NCBI RefSeq assembly: GCF_013408665.1
Contig: NZ_JACCCL010000001.1
Span: 2,222,707 to 2,286,706 of the forward strand
Reading direction: 5' to 3'
Origin: Sporosarcina sp. JAI121
GTDB taxonomy: Bacteria > Bacillota > Bacilli > Bacillales_A > Planococcaceae
DNA: 64,000 nt
Part shown: one piece after another, positions 29,118 to 36,940 of the stretch
How the letters are laid out: each line of letters starts with the position of its first letter
Position numbering within the stretch: position 1 is the first letter of the stretch
The notes under the pieces: model-generated
Seen by the model: only the letters and a program-made list of their open reading frames with translations
What the model was told of the DNA's origin: nothing
Databases searched by the model: none
Position numbers and translations under genes: made by a program

Positions 29118-30026
29118 TTATTCCCACACGTAAGGCGTTTCTTGGTACACGTAGTAATTGAGCCAATTTGAAAAAAGCAAATGAGTATGGGAGCGCCATG
29201 TATTCATTGGTTCTTTGTTCGGGTCATCTCCTGGAAAATAATTTTTCGGAATTTCGACGTCGATCCCTTTTTTAAGGTCGCGTTCGTATTCTTCCGCGAG
29301 TGTATCCGCGTCATATTCAAAATGACCTGTGACCATAATATGTTTGTTGTCTTTGGAAAGTACGATGAACGCTCCTGCATCTTCTGACTTGGCCAGGAGA
29401 AGTAAACGGGGATCGTTTTCAATTGCTTCTATTGAAACAGACGTGTAGCGTGAATGTGGTGCTCTGAATTCATCATTAAAGCCCCGTGAAAGATTAATGG
29501 TAGGATCGGATAAACGATGTGTAAAAACGCCGGAGCATTTTTTGGGCAATTCAAATTTCCCGATTCCGTAATGATGATAAAGAGCAGCTTGAGCTCCCCA
29601 ACAAATATGTAAAACTGATGTCACATTATCTTTTGACCACTCCATAATTCCCGTTAACTCTTTCCAGTAATTAACATCTTCAAATTCCAAATGTTCAATT
29701 GGTGCACCTGTAATGATCAATCCGTCGAAACGGCGGTGTTTCACTTGTTCAAATTTCATATAATATGCATCCAAATGTGTTTTACTAACGTTTTTCGAAT
29801 CATGTGTTGCTGTATTCAAAAATGTAACATTTACTTGCAATGGTGTATTTCCTAATAATCGTAGAAGTTGCAACTCAGTTCTTTCTTTCTCAGGCATCAA
29901 ATTTAAAATTGCGATATTCATAGGACGTATATCTTGGGACGTTGCACGTTCTTCATCCATCACGAATATTTTTTCCTTCTTCAAAAGTTCTCCAGCCGGC
30001 AATTGTTTAGGTATATTGATTGGCAT
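29118..30026 (-). CDS. metA: MetA, homoserine O-acyltransferase (acetyl-CoA type predicted)
   Basis: Activates homoserine for methionine synthesis. 302 residues: catalytic Cys in [18 protein letters not shown], catalytic His and Glu in VTGHFEYD. Residue 111 counted from the ATG at 30026 is Glu in [10 protein letters not shown]; in this family Glu at 111 goes with acetyl-CoA and Gly with succinyl-CoA, so O-acetylation is predicted despite the MetA name. AAAGGGAGAG lies before this ATG; an in-frame ATG at 30047 overlaps it. Controlled by the SAM riboswitch at 30310-30413. Confidence 0.94.
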   Translation of the reverse strand: MPINIPKQLPAGELLKKEKIFVMDEERATSQDIRPMNIAILNLMPEKERTELQLLRLLGNTPLQVNVTFLNTATHDSKNVSKTHLDAYYMKFEQVKHRRFDGLIITGAPIEHLEFEDVNYWKELTGIMEWSKDNVTSVLHICWGAQAALYHHYGIGKFELPKKCSGVFTHRLSDPTINLSRGFNDEFRAPHSRYTSVSIEAIENDPRLLLLAKSEDAGAFIVLSKDNKHIMVTGHFEYDADTLAEEYERDLKKGIDVEIPKNYFPGDDPNKEPMNTWRSHTHLLFSNWLNYYVYQETPYVWE

Positions 30027-30063
30027 TTGTCGTCTCTCCCTTTTCAATTTGATATGTATGGTT

Positions 30064-30205
30064 TTAAGAAAAATGTAGGCGCCCGCTTAGATGCGACAGG
30101 CATAAGACGGATCGGTGACGCGACGAGATTCGCCCGAGAAGGATGCAATTCAGTCCTTCCTAGCAGAGCTGGCTTATGTCCCAAGCGTATGGCGCCTTGA
30201 GCTAG
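30064..30205. repeat. structured repeat (family B) inside the metA leader
   Basis: GGCGCCCGCTTAGATGCGAC, GGCATAAGAC, ATTCGCCCGAGAAGGATGCA, GCTGGCTTATGTCCC and TATGGCGCCTTGAGCTAGAC, with paired GGCGCC and CATAAG-type arms. Different from family A, but of a type I have seen scattered in related genomes (recollection, not checked). It lies between the riboswitch terminator and the metA ribosome site, so it is part of the transcribed leader. Confidence 0.6.
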
Positions 30206-30245
30206 ACACTGTTCCATCATGAAAAACTTATATTTTCTTATTTTT

Positions 30246-30291
30246 AAAAAAATAAAAAACCCGCTTTTCTGTATGATAAGAAAAGAGGGTT
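30246..30291 (-). terminator. SAM-riboswitch-controlled terminator
   Basis: Minus strand: AACCCTCTTTTCT pairs with AGAAAAGCGGGTT, then a run of Ts. It is the expression platform of the S-box leader. Confidence 0.9.
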
Positions 30292-30309
30292 CTTTTTGGG
30301 CTCTCAGCT

Positions 30310-30413
30310 CTTATCTCTCAAGAAATAATCTTGTTGGAGGTAGCACCTTCCCGACCAGGTCAGAGGTTGCTGAAGCTTCACAGGGCCAATTCCCTCAGCT
30401 TCTCTTGATAAGA
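30310..30413 (-). promoter_or_regulatory. SAM-I riboswitch (S-box) of metA
   Basis: Minus-strand leader with the S-box core: CTTATCAAGAGAAGCTGAGG, GGCCCTGTGAAGCTTCAGCA, ACCTCTGACC, GGTGCTACCTCC and closing GAGAGATAAG that pairs with the 5' CTTATC. High SAM should favour the terminator at 30246-30291 and shut off metA. The leader is unusually long, about 280 nt from aptamer to start codon, because of the family B repeat. Confidence 0.95.
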
Positions 30414-30552
30414 ATATTTAATTAACTTCTATTATACTACTTATCTTACTATTGTAAAAGGTCTTTTTCTTTTTCAAAAATTTTCATCGGATAAATCCCT
30501 TCCGTAAAGCCACATTAAAGAAGTACTTATTAAGATGAAAGGAGATGTTACA

Positions 30553-30732
30553 ATGGGGAGAGATGACAACAAAACTGGCGGAAACAACGCGCGTTCGTTG
30601 CCGCAGACGCCGAAAAACCAAAAAATAAAACCTGGTGACATGAACGAAGAAATTGCCCGTGAGTTTGCTGAACTGAGTTCCCTAAAACCAAAACGCGAAC
30701 GAATGAATCCAAATGCAAAGAAAAGAAAATGA
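30553..30732 (+). CDS. YfhD-like small hydrophilic protein
   Basis: 59 residues beginning MGRDDNKTGGNNARSLPQTP, very basic at the C-terminus (ERMNPNAKKRK), with EIAREFAELS in the middle. The layout (MGR start, LPQTP, a short EFAxEL helix, basic tail) resembles the YfhD family of Bacillales, which is expressed in spores in some species. AAAGGAGA lies before the ATG at 30553. The family call is moderate. Confidence 0.6.
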   Translation: MGRDDNKTGGNNARSLPQTPKNQKIKPGDMNEEIAREFAELSSLKPKRERMNPNAKKRK

Positions 30733-30764
30733 GGAGTCTTGCCACGGACATTAGTTAAAACATT

Positions 30765-30801
30765 GAAACCCCGTGCTAGTAGTATGCTGGTACGGGGTTT
30801 C
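30765..30801. terminator. bidirectional terminator
   Basis: GAAACCCCGT paired with ACGGGGTTTC between the converging YfhD-like gene and the broken gene at 30810. Confidence 0.85.
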
Positions 30802-30809
30802 ATTTGTTT

Positions 30810-31000
30810 TCAATCTTCGTCCTGCGCTTGTTTCAACTCTTCCGTCATTTGTTCGACCAAATCGGACCTACCGAGCATTTGAGCCGGTGTATTTTGGAAT
30901 AGTGAGATACGCCATTCATCATTTCCGAAATCAGCGATGGTATTTCGTCTGTTTGCTTAGGATGTTGCCTTCGTTTAATCCATTTTCTTGCCTCGGACAT
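30810..31000 (-). pseudogene. small conserved-looking gene broken by a one-base deletion
   Basis: From the ATG at 31000 the frame reads MSEARKWIKRRQHPKQTDEIP and then departs. A second frame continues IADFGNDEWRISLFQNTPAQ, MLGRSDLVEQMTEELKQAQD and stops at 30810. Restoring one base (CCATC to CCAATC, about 30929) joins them into one ~63-residue protein. No strong ribosome site is visible. It could be decay or a sequencing error. The product's family is unknown to me. Confidence 0.55.
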
Positions 31001-31099
31001 ATAGAATGGTACTGCTTGCTAGAATGTATTCATCTAACAGTCAGCTGATTCAGTTGGGTGGATTATTCTGCGAAATCACACTCAGTCCCCGTTATGTAT

Positions 31100-31471
31100 T
31101 TAATTTGGGCGAGTCATTTTAGATAACAAAGTTAGACTCAATGTCAAAAAAGCGAAAAGTGTCAAAGCGAATTTGAAGTCAATGATTGGCCTGAACTTCA
31201 CTTTTTTCGCATTAATCTCATAGACGCCTAGAGGTCTTATGGAGATATGTCCTCCGCCTCCTTCCCCTTGTGCCGCTGATGAATTTCCTGTTTCCCCGGA
31301 GAATCCCCCTCCTCCGCCCACAATATAATTGACCTTTGCTACAGGAAGAACTTTTTTGTTTTCATATTCAATCGTTTCGCCATAAACCAATGTTACGTCC
31401 CGCTGTCGTGTAAACTTTTCAAATATCCTTGCAATAGGTGATTGATAATTAGCAGGTTTTTCAGTTCACAT
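31100..31471 (-). pseudogene. GerW/YtfJ-like protein with a TGA at codon 2
   Basis: The frame from ATG 31471, placed well behind GGGAGTGGGGAAG, reads M-stop-TEKPANYQSPIARIFEKF, then TRQRDVTLVYGETIEYENKK and VLPVAKVNYIVGGGGGFSGE, a Gly-rich linker and GGGGHISIRPLGVYEINAKK. This matches the YtfJ/GerW spore protein layout, plus a C-terminal membrane segment (FALTLFAFLTLSLTLL). The TGA at 31468-31466 blocks it; the first usable internal start is TTG at 31390, which loses 27 residues. It may be a pseudogene or use an unusual start. Confidence 0.6.
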
Positions 31472-31513
31472 GTCTTCCCCACTCCCTTAAGTCCTGATTT
31501 TCCTCAAATAATA

Positions 31514-31546
31514 TAAGCGTAAAATAGTATCGATCTATTCTACGCT
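31514..31546 (-). terminator. weak terminator-like hairpin after the SIMPL gene
   Basis: AGCGTA-A-AATAG and CTATT-C-TACGCT arms; only a short T-rich tail on the minus strand. Confidence 0.45.
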
Positions 31547-31552
31547 CTTATT

Positions 31553-32203
31553 TCAATACTGAAATTGTACTTTTACAGTAGCGCTAATCGTGATTTGTCC
31601 TTGTTCGATTGGTGTTGATCCAGTCAGTTCTTTCGCTGAAAATGTTCGATATAGGACAGGTTCTGCTCTTACTTCCTCAACAATTTTAATGGGATGAGGG
31701 TCAAGTTGCAGTTGGATTGTTGCAGCTATTGTTTGCGCTTTAGCTAACGCGTTTTTTAGTGCAAGACTCAATGCTTGTTGATAATGAAATTGTTCATTCT
31801 CAACCGTGAACTGGATGTTCGACACGTTATTTACACCGTTTTGAACAGCCACGTCTATCACATTTCCTACTTGTTCAATGTTTGTAATCTTTACGGTAAT
31901 AGCATTTGTAACCTGATAACCTCGAAATACTTGTTTCCCCTCAACATAGTCATATTGTGGGGAGATATTATACGTTGTAGTTTGTATATTCTCCCTGCTG
32001 ATTCCCAATTCCAATAACGACTCGATAACCTGATTCATCACATAAGCATTTTCCTGTTGAGCCACACTGAGATCCTTATTTTCGGTATTAACTGCGAGCT
32101 GTACTTGGGCAATATTCGGTTCAATTGAGAGATCACCGATTCCAGTAACAGTCATAACCCGTTGTTGCCGGCTGGTCATTTGTTGTACATTAGGGTAACG
32201 CAT
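31553..32203 (-). CDS. SIMPL-domain (DUF541) protein
   Basis: 216 residues covering one SIMPL domain: VMTVTGIGDLSIEPNIAQVQLAV at the N-terminus, NIQTTTYNISPQYDYVEGKQVFRGYQVTNAI in the middle and the paired C-terminal strands. No signal peptide is visible, unlike many periplasmic or outer-membrane relatives (BP26, YggE). Relatives form ring oligomers; their role is unclear. AGGAAAGGTGGAGA precedes the ATG. Confidence 0.85.
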   Translation of the reverse strand: MRYPNVQQMTSRQQRVMTVTGIGDLSIEPNIAQVQLAVNTENKDLSVAQQENAYVMNQVIESLLELGISRENIQTTTYNISPQYDYVEGKQVFRGYQVTNAITVKITNIEQVGNVIDVAVQNGVNNVSNIQFTVENEQFHYQQALSLALKNALAKAQTIAATIQLQLDPHPIKIVEEVRAEPVLYRTFSAKELTGSTPIEQGQITISATVKVQFQY

Positions 32204-32578
32204 TTGTCTCCACCTTTCCTGGGTATCATTATAACTACATTAGATAGTATGCTGACTGTCCGGAAAAGATATTTGTGGAAACATTAAATGGAGATTTGGA
32301 CGACAGTTTGCTCAAACTATGCGACTAACTGGGATACATCCATTTATCTAGAACTTCAGTAATGACGCGTTCACCTTTTCGTCTATGTCCTTCGCACTCA
32401 AAATCACGTAGTATTATCCTATCCAGGATATATATTTAGCCATTGAATAAGGGAGTCACTTTTGATTTATGTCAAATTTACCCTTTATCAATTCATCATA
32501 TTTTCAGTACTTTTTGTTTTCAGCATTTCCCTTGATAAATAGAATCGTAAACCATTAAAACCATTCTGTTCCACATTC
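32204..32578. other. intergenic region, nothing recognised
   Basis: About 375 bp with no convincing frame, hairpin or repeat. Slightly AT-rich, between the SIMPL gene start and the DUF2087 gene stop. Confidence 0.35.
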
Positions 32579-32893
32579 CTATGTAGTTGCATGTGTTCCG
32601 CTTTCAATCCAATACTGTGTGCCATCATCGCTACGAATCATGAAACGATAGTCTATAAGGAACCTTCTTACAGTCGCAAAGTCGGGATAAATTGTTGCCA
32701 ATAGGTCATTTACCTCTTTTTCCACATACACTTTACCCACTTCAAATTGCTTTATTATTTCTGACGCAATAATGTATTTCCTTTTTTCTTTACTTGGAAA
32801 TACATCAAGCGGTCCATGTAAACCGTGTTTAAAATAGTTTTTCAAAACCTTTTCTCGTTCTATATCCATAATTAAAAAACGTTCTCCCATCAT
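32579..32893 (-). CDS. DUF2087-domain protein
   Basis: About 104 residues from the ATG at 32893 (MMGERFLIMDIEREKVLKNY). The rest fits DUF2087: LDVFPSKEKRKYIIASEIIK, EKEVNDLLATIYPDFATVRR, FLIDYRFMIRSDDGTQYW. DUF2087 is a small winged-helix-like domain, often at the end of ArsR/MerR-like regulators, so a nucleic-acid role is plausible. AGAGGAAG precedes the start. The gene start overlaps the preceding hydrolase frame by 65 bp. Confidence 0.8.
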   Translation of the reverse strand: MMGERFLIMDIEREKVLKNYFKHGLHGPLDVFPSKEKRKYIIASEIIKQFEVGKVYVEKEVNDLLATIYPDFATVRRFLIDYRFMIRSDDGTQYWIESGTHATT

Positions 32894-33878
32894 TATCTTC
32901 CTCTCTGTAGCTAGCTGATTTAATTTGACGCCTAAGAAATGTATCAATCTCTTCCGCAATAAGTCCGGGTTCCCATGCATGGACATAGTGTCCGACATCT
33001 AAATATAAAAACTGACCTCGGTCAAGGTGACCAATATAAGCAGAGAGTATTTCCCGCCAATTCGGTATCCCGATTTCATTTCCGTCTGAGATGAAGAAAT
33101 ACATCGGAACTTCAATAGGTATCCCCTCTTGCGCAACTTTTTCAGCGTTCGCCCGGACTTGTTTCATTTCTTCAAGCATATTGGAAGTGAGTGTCCTCCG
33201 ATAGAAAAGCGAACGATATGTCGCAATATCCTCCGCCGGCAAATAACCCGATTCAATCACTGCAGAACTATTAACGATAGAGGGGACCAACCTGATCAGC
33301 CCGGTATGGGCGAAAACTGTGGCAGCTAGTTTCGTTGGTAACGAAGGTAGCGGTAAGACTTTGTAAACAGCTGGAATCGCGGGATCGAGGCCGATAATCG
33401 CCTCCACTTCTTCCGGATATTTTTGAGTCCATCTGATGGCTTCCAATCCCGACATCGAATGGGCAGTCAAAACATAAGGCGGTCGAACATCTGCAAGTCG
33501 AAGCGCAGTCCGACTTTCTTCAAGAATAATATCAATCTCCCTTGATACATCCGCTTTCTCGCTCCAACCATATCCCGCCTTTTCCACGACCGCAATTGTA
33601 TACGCAGGAGATAACTCCGACCACAGCGGCTTAAAATCCAACATAGGCGCACTCGTCCCGGCACCTGAAAGGAACACTAGCGTATGCTCTCCGTCCCCTT
33701 CTGTGTAAACATGCATTGAATGGCCATTCACATCAATAAGTATTCCCGGTGCCGGAGTTGAGGCAATTTCTTTTTTCATAGTAATCGTATGATAAACCCA
33801 AGAACCTGAAATGATGACAACAAAGAAAATGATGATTGAAAGAATAATAATGTTGATAACTCTTTTCAACTTCTGCAT
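32829..33878 (-). CDS. membrane-anchored alpha/beta hydrolase
   Basis: About 349 residues: one N-terminal helix (INIIILSIIIFFVVIISGSWVYH), then an alpha/beta fold with LVFLSGAGTSAPMLDF (oxyanion), nucleophile elbow LTAHSMSGLEAIRW (Ser), and a late VGHYVHAWEPGLIAEEIDTFL (catalytic His). Substrate unknown. The last 20 or so residues (after IDTFLRRQIKSA) run into the DUF2087 gene and look like read-through of a lost stop codon. Start taken at the ATG 33878 behind GGAATGTGATA. Confidence 0.85.
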   Translation of the reverse strand: MQKLKRVINIIILSIIIFFVVIISGSWVYHTITMKKEIASTPAPGILIDVNGHSMHVYTEGDGEHTLVFLSGAGTSAPMLDFKPLWSELSPAYTIAVVEKAGYGWSEKADVSREIDIILEESRTALRLADVRPPYVLTAHSMSGLEAIRWTQKYPEEVEAIIGLDPAIPAVYKVLPLPSLPTKLAATVFAHTGLIRLVPSIVNSSAVIESGYLPAEDIATYRSLFYRRTLTSNMLEEMKQVRANAEKVAQEGIPIEVPMYFFISDGNEIGIPNWREILSAYIGHLDRGQFLYLDVGHYVHAWEPGLIAEEIDTFLRRQIKSASYREEDNDGRTFFNYGYRTRKGFEKLF

Positions 33879-33911
33879 TATCACATTCCATTCGTAAGCA
33901 ATTTTTATTCG

Positions 33912-34430
33912 TTAATGGCAATCAGCTATATCATCCCATCCATATGCGACTTCACTCAAATTCTTACCTCCAATTTCGATTTCTTCCGTGTCAATTTTCT
34001 TTCCACCTAACGCTTCATAAAAACGGCAAGCCGGATTCTCTTCTATTGCCCATATGAGCATTGAGTTCAAGTTCTTATTTTTTATATCATCCACAACGGA
34101 CTTGACGAGTAATCGCCCAATTCCCTTCCCTTGGTACTCTTTCAATATATAAATCGCATACAATTCCCCAGTATATGCTTCGTATTTCCCCGTACGTTCT
34201 ATTCCACCTGTAGAAAATCCGATGACTTGACCATTCTTATTTTCTGCTATGTAAACGTTGTTCTCATTTATCCCCTTTTTCCAAATCAGCTCGCGATTCT
34301 CATAGGATAGACTTTCTAAAAAGTCGTCCGGCACAATGCCTTTATATGTCGTTCTCCAACTATCTACATGAACTTTTGCAATTCCTCCTGCATCTTCTAT
34401 CTCGGCTTTTCGAATTAATATCTCACTCAC
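33912..34430 (-). CDS. GNAT-family N-acetyltransferase
   Basis: 172 residues with the GNAT plan: N-terminal IRKAEIEDAGGIAKVHVDSWRTTYKGIVPDD, central LYAIYILKEYQGKGIGRLLV (acetyl-CoA motif Q/RxxGxG/A) and WAIEENPACRFYEALGGKK. The WRTTYKGIVPD segment is typical of small-molecule or spermidine-like acetyltransferases; substrate unknown. Likely GTG start at 34430, with the ribosome site crowded against it. Confidence 0.85.
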   Translation of the reverse strand: MSEILIRKAEIEDAGGIAKVHVDSWRTTYKGIVPDDFLESLSYENRELIWKKGINENNVYIAENKNGQVIGFSTGGIERTGKYEAYTGELYAIYILKEYQGKGIGRLLVKSVVDDIKNKNLNSMLIWAIEENPACRFYEALGGKKIDTEEIEIGGKNLSEVAYGWDDIADCH

Positions 34431-34483
34431 TCCTATCTAAGTTGTACAAAGAACTGAACAACAAGTCTATCTGTTTTAAAAAG

Positions 34484-35023
34484 TTACTTCGGTCGGGCCT
34501 CATAGGGATGGATTTTACCTATTATCCTCACTGTTTCATCTGTCTCAATCTGTTTAATTACACCATTCGCAATCTCATCATGTGTAAGCCATCGTGAACC
34601 ATTCTCTTCCATTACAAATCCTAAATAAATTTTTCGGTATTGGCACAGGCTAGGAATACCGATAGGTTCATCTTCGAAATACCGCCGACTCCCTTTTACA
34701 TGGAATAAACGAAACGACGTCTCCCCTTGATTCATTTCGCAAATGCGCTCAAGCGCGCTGTAATTTGGTGTCCAACTAAGAATTAAATCAAACGGACCGC
34801 GTTCTTTAATCGCTTCATTAATATAGTCATATACATAATCGGTATCGTAATCAGTCAAAAGTGGAAATATAGAATTCGGCCGGCTTTCATCCTGCAATCG
34901 CTTGAATTTCGATAAAGTACGTCCAATTACAGATACAGAAAAATCTTCACGTGCAAGGTATAGACAAACTCCAGCGAGCATCCCTGTTCCGCCAATGACT
35001 AGAGCATGTCTAGTACGTTTCAT
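34484..35023 (-). CDS. Rossmann-fold, short-chain-dehydrogenase-like protein
   Basis: 179 residues. N-terminal dinucleotide motif HALVIGGTGMLAGVCLYLA, then SVIGRT and LTDYDTDYVYDYI. It lacks the YxxxK catalytic pair expected of true SDRs, and is short, so it may be an NAD(P)-binding reductase-like or regulatory protein. AGAGGGTATCGA precedes the ATG. No operon partner closer than 54 bp. Confidence 0.7.
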   Translation of the reverse strand: MKRTRHALVIGGTGMLAGVCLYLAREDFSVSVIGRTLSKFKRLQDESRPNSIFPLLTDYDTDYVYDYINEAIKERGPFDLILSWTPNYSALERICEMNQGETSFRLFHVKGSRRYFEDEPIGIPSLCQYRKIYLGFVMEENGSRWLTHDEIANGVIKQIETDETVRIIGKIHPYEARPK

Positions 35024-35110
35024 TCGATACCCTCTTTTCTCTTTTCCCTTTGACCATATAATTAAGAATCGTTTCCATGCAATGCACAGAAACGATTCCG
35101 CTGAAGAGTA

Positions 35111-35557
35111 CTACAATTTCATTAAATGCGTTGTCTCAGAAGCGGAGTCGTCCAGTTCGAATCCGTTTGCCCTATAAAAAGCATCCGCTTTCGATGATTC
35201 TGTCCGTACTGTCATTTCATTGAACCTGCCTCGTGAATGCTCGACGATTTCTTTGAGTAAGAGGGATCCTACACCTTGCCGCCTGGCTTCATCCAGCACA
35301 TAAAACCTTTGTAAACGAGCAACTTGTGTATCCTCAGAAAAAGGTGATTGATTCACCCCGCCGATTGCTACTACTTCACCATCTTCATTTCGAACAGATA
35401 GCAGAGCTTCTCCCGGTTTATTGAATGTATTTGTTCCGTCCTGATAGTCATTGACCAACCGTGTTAAAAATCGATATCCTTCCATTTCGCTTTCCTTCAC
35501 CAAATGAGCAATATCGATTTCCTCTAAATCTTCAACCTGTTCTACTGTATACGCCAT
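35111..35557 (-). CDS. GNAT-family N-acetyltransferase
   Basis: About 148 residues: FLTRLVNDYQDGTNTFNKPGEALLSVRNEDGEVVAIGGV, acetyl-CoA loop RFYVLDEARRQGVGSLLLKEI and TVRTESSKADAFYRANGFEL. ATG at 35557 lies seven bases behind GGGAGG; a frame from 35575 contains that ribosome site and is rejected. Substrate unknown. Confidence 0.85.
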   Translation of the reverse strand: MAYTVEQVEDLEEIDIAHLVKESEMEGYRFLTRLVNDYQDGTNTFNKPGEALLSVRNEDGEVVAIGGVNQSPFSEDTQVARLQRFYVLDEARRQGVGSLLLKEIVEHSRGRFNEMTVRTESSKADAFYRANGFELDDSASETTHLMKL

Positions 35558-35781
35558 CTCTTTTCCTCCCATCAATGAAATGATTGCAACATACAGTCTA
35601 TTTCGACATCCGCTATAAAAAAACCTTTATAATAAACAGAACAAAAGCGCTGAAGTCTAGACGTGGAATATCACCTTTAGTAAGTTATCCACAGAACGAT
35701 ATTTAGTATTTCCCGAGCGATAAGAAAGTGCCGAGAATCATCTTAGATTCCTGACACTCGTTGGCAAATCATATGCTTCAT

Positions 35782-36302
35782 TTATATCTTGTTTGGATTT
35801 AGACTCCTGAGCAAAAACCCTCCATTTAACTGATTCGGTTCGTAGGAGATGATAAATGCTTTCGACGCTAAAGAGACGACAAGACTTCTTAATTTCTGTT
35901 CACAATTTCGTTTCGCTAACACCTTCATAACGAGCCGTTTGCCATCTTTTCCATCTGCTACCCGAGACGTGACTCCATACCCTTGATCTCGGATTTCCTT
36001 TGGTAACTCAAACTCCACAAAATCCACTAAAACTTCAAATACGATATAACTAAGTGCCATTGAGGATTCAATCTTACTGCCTAGATAAACTCCCATTCCC
36101 CAACCGACACAATACGCTTCGATATTGATTGGATTGTCCAAATTATCAAGGACAATTTTCAGTCCCATGAAGTTAATAAATACTTCATCCATCGATAGAA
36201 TTGAGGCAGCTATCCGTTAGTTTTTCACTACAAAAATGAGGTGTAGTGTAAATAGCGAAACATAGACGACATTAATGACGATAATAGTCAAGTCAGTAGC
36301 AT
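35782..36302 (-). pseudogene. UPF0316 (DUF2179, YebE-like) membrane protein, disrupted
   Basis: The family pattern is complete but broken. From about 36291, LTIIVINVVYVSLFTL, then a TAA at 36219-36217 after FVVKN, then RIAASILSMDEVFINFMGLK, IVLDNLDNPINIEAYCVGWG, SKAFIISYEPNQLNGGFLLRSL to the stop at 35782. Adding one base near 36290 would join an ATG at 36302 (MLLT) to LTIIVIN. So a frameshift at the start and a nonsense codon in the first third are both present. The remaining open part from 36192 codes 136 residues lacking the first helices. Confidence 0.75.
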
Positions 36303-36503
36303 GTCATCACTGTTACGATGTGTCAAATTGAGCATTCCCCACGTCACCCTTGTCGAAGAGCCGTCAGGTGCGACGTCACAAAGACGAACTGCAAGAAGCG
36401 CATCCTTCTGATTTGATTCCAATTCAACTGTGGACTCCGGGAATCCGAGAATTTCCATCGGTTTAGTTAATGGTTCAGACGTGATGACAGTGGAAAGACC
36501 ATT
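36288..36503 (-). pseudogene. fragment of a CocE/NonD-family hydrolase C-terminal domain
   Basis: A 71-codon stretch in its own frame reads NGLSTVITSEPLTKPMEILG, FPESTVELESNQKDALLAVR and LCDVAPDGSSTRVTWGMLNL, then THRNSDDMLLT and TGA. LAVRLCDVAPDG..TRV..G.LNLTHR is the signature of the X-Pro dipeptidyl-peptidase C-terminal (jelly-roll) domain. Both the upstream catalytic domain and the end are missing. It is sandwiched between the BCCT and UPF0316 remnants. Confidence 0.75.
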
Positions 36504-36736
36504 TTCTCGCCTAATTTAATTTTTCCATAACGGCTAAATACGAGCCATAAAAGTAGAATAAACGATCCAATCGTTAAGAATTGAAAAGCCCAATCTAACT
36601 TGAAGGTTATTGAGGTCATTATATTATCTAAATACGGCTCAGCCGTTTTACGATTCATAACCGACATAACCATCGCAAACAGAATCACAACTAACGATGT
36701 CAAAAACACAAACGGATCAATCTTCACTTTTTTCAT
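36467..36736 (-). pseudogene. N-terminal fragment of a BCCT-family (betaine/choline/carnitine) transporter
   Basis: From the ATG at 36736 (AAAGGGG eight bases before): KKVKIDPFVFLTSLVVILFA, MVMSVMNRKTAEPYLDNIMT and SITFKLDWAFQFLTIGSFIL, then LLLWLVFSRYGKIKLGE, which are helices 1-2 and the loop of BCCT carriers. After about residue 75 (near 36500) homology stops and the frame ends at 36467. Full carriers have about 500 residues and 12 helices. The intact promoter side faces a TetR gene, suggesting a formerly regulated transporter. Confidence 0.8.
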
Positions 36737-36809
36737 TACAAACACCCCTTTTTAATAACACCTAGTAAAATATTATAAAATCCATGAAGATTATGGTAAG
36801 ATTAATTTG

Positions 36810-36821
36810 TAATCATGATTA
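36810..36821. promoter_or_regulatory. palindrome between the BCCT remnant and the TetR gene
   Basis: TAATCATGATTA, a perfect 12 bp palindrome in a divergent intergenic region next to a TetR-family gene. It is a plausible operator. Confidence 0.4.
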
Positions 36822-36940
36822 TAATAGCATATATAAAAAAATCGAGAATAATAAAAATTCAAGATATTTTTTACTAGTATATAACTAATTTTCATAATGG
36901 TACTTTGAAGAAACTCAATACTTATCTAAGGAGAATAAAG

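Noticed and set aside
31450-31480. TTTTTCAG element end inside the GerW-like gene
   Set aside because: It is part of the coding sequence (TEKPANY); similarity to the element ends is short and likely chance.
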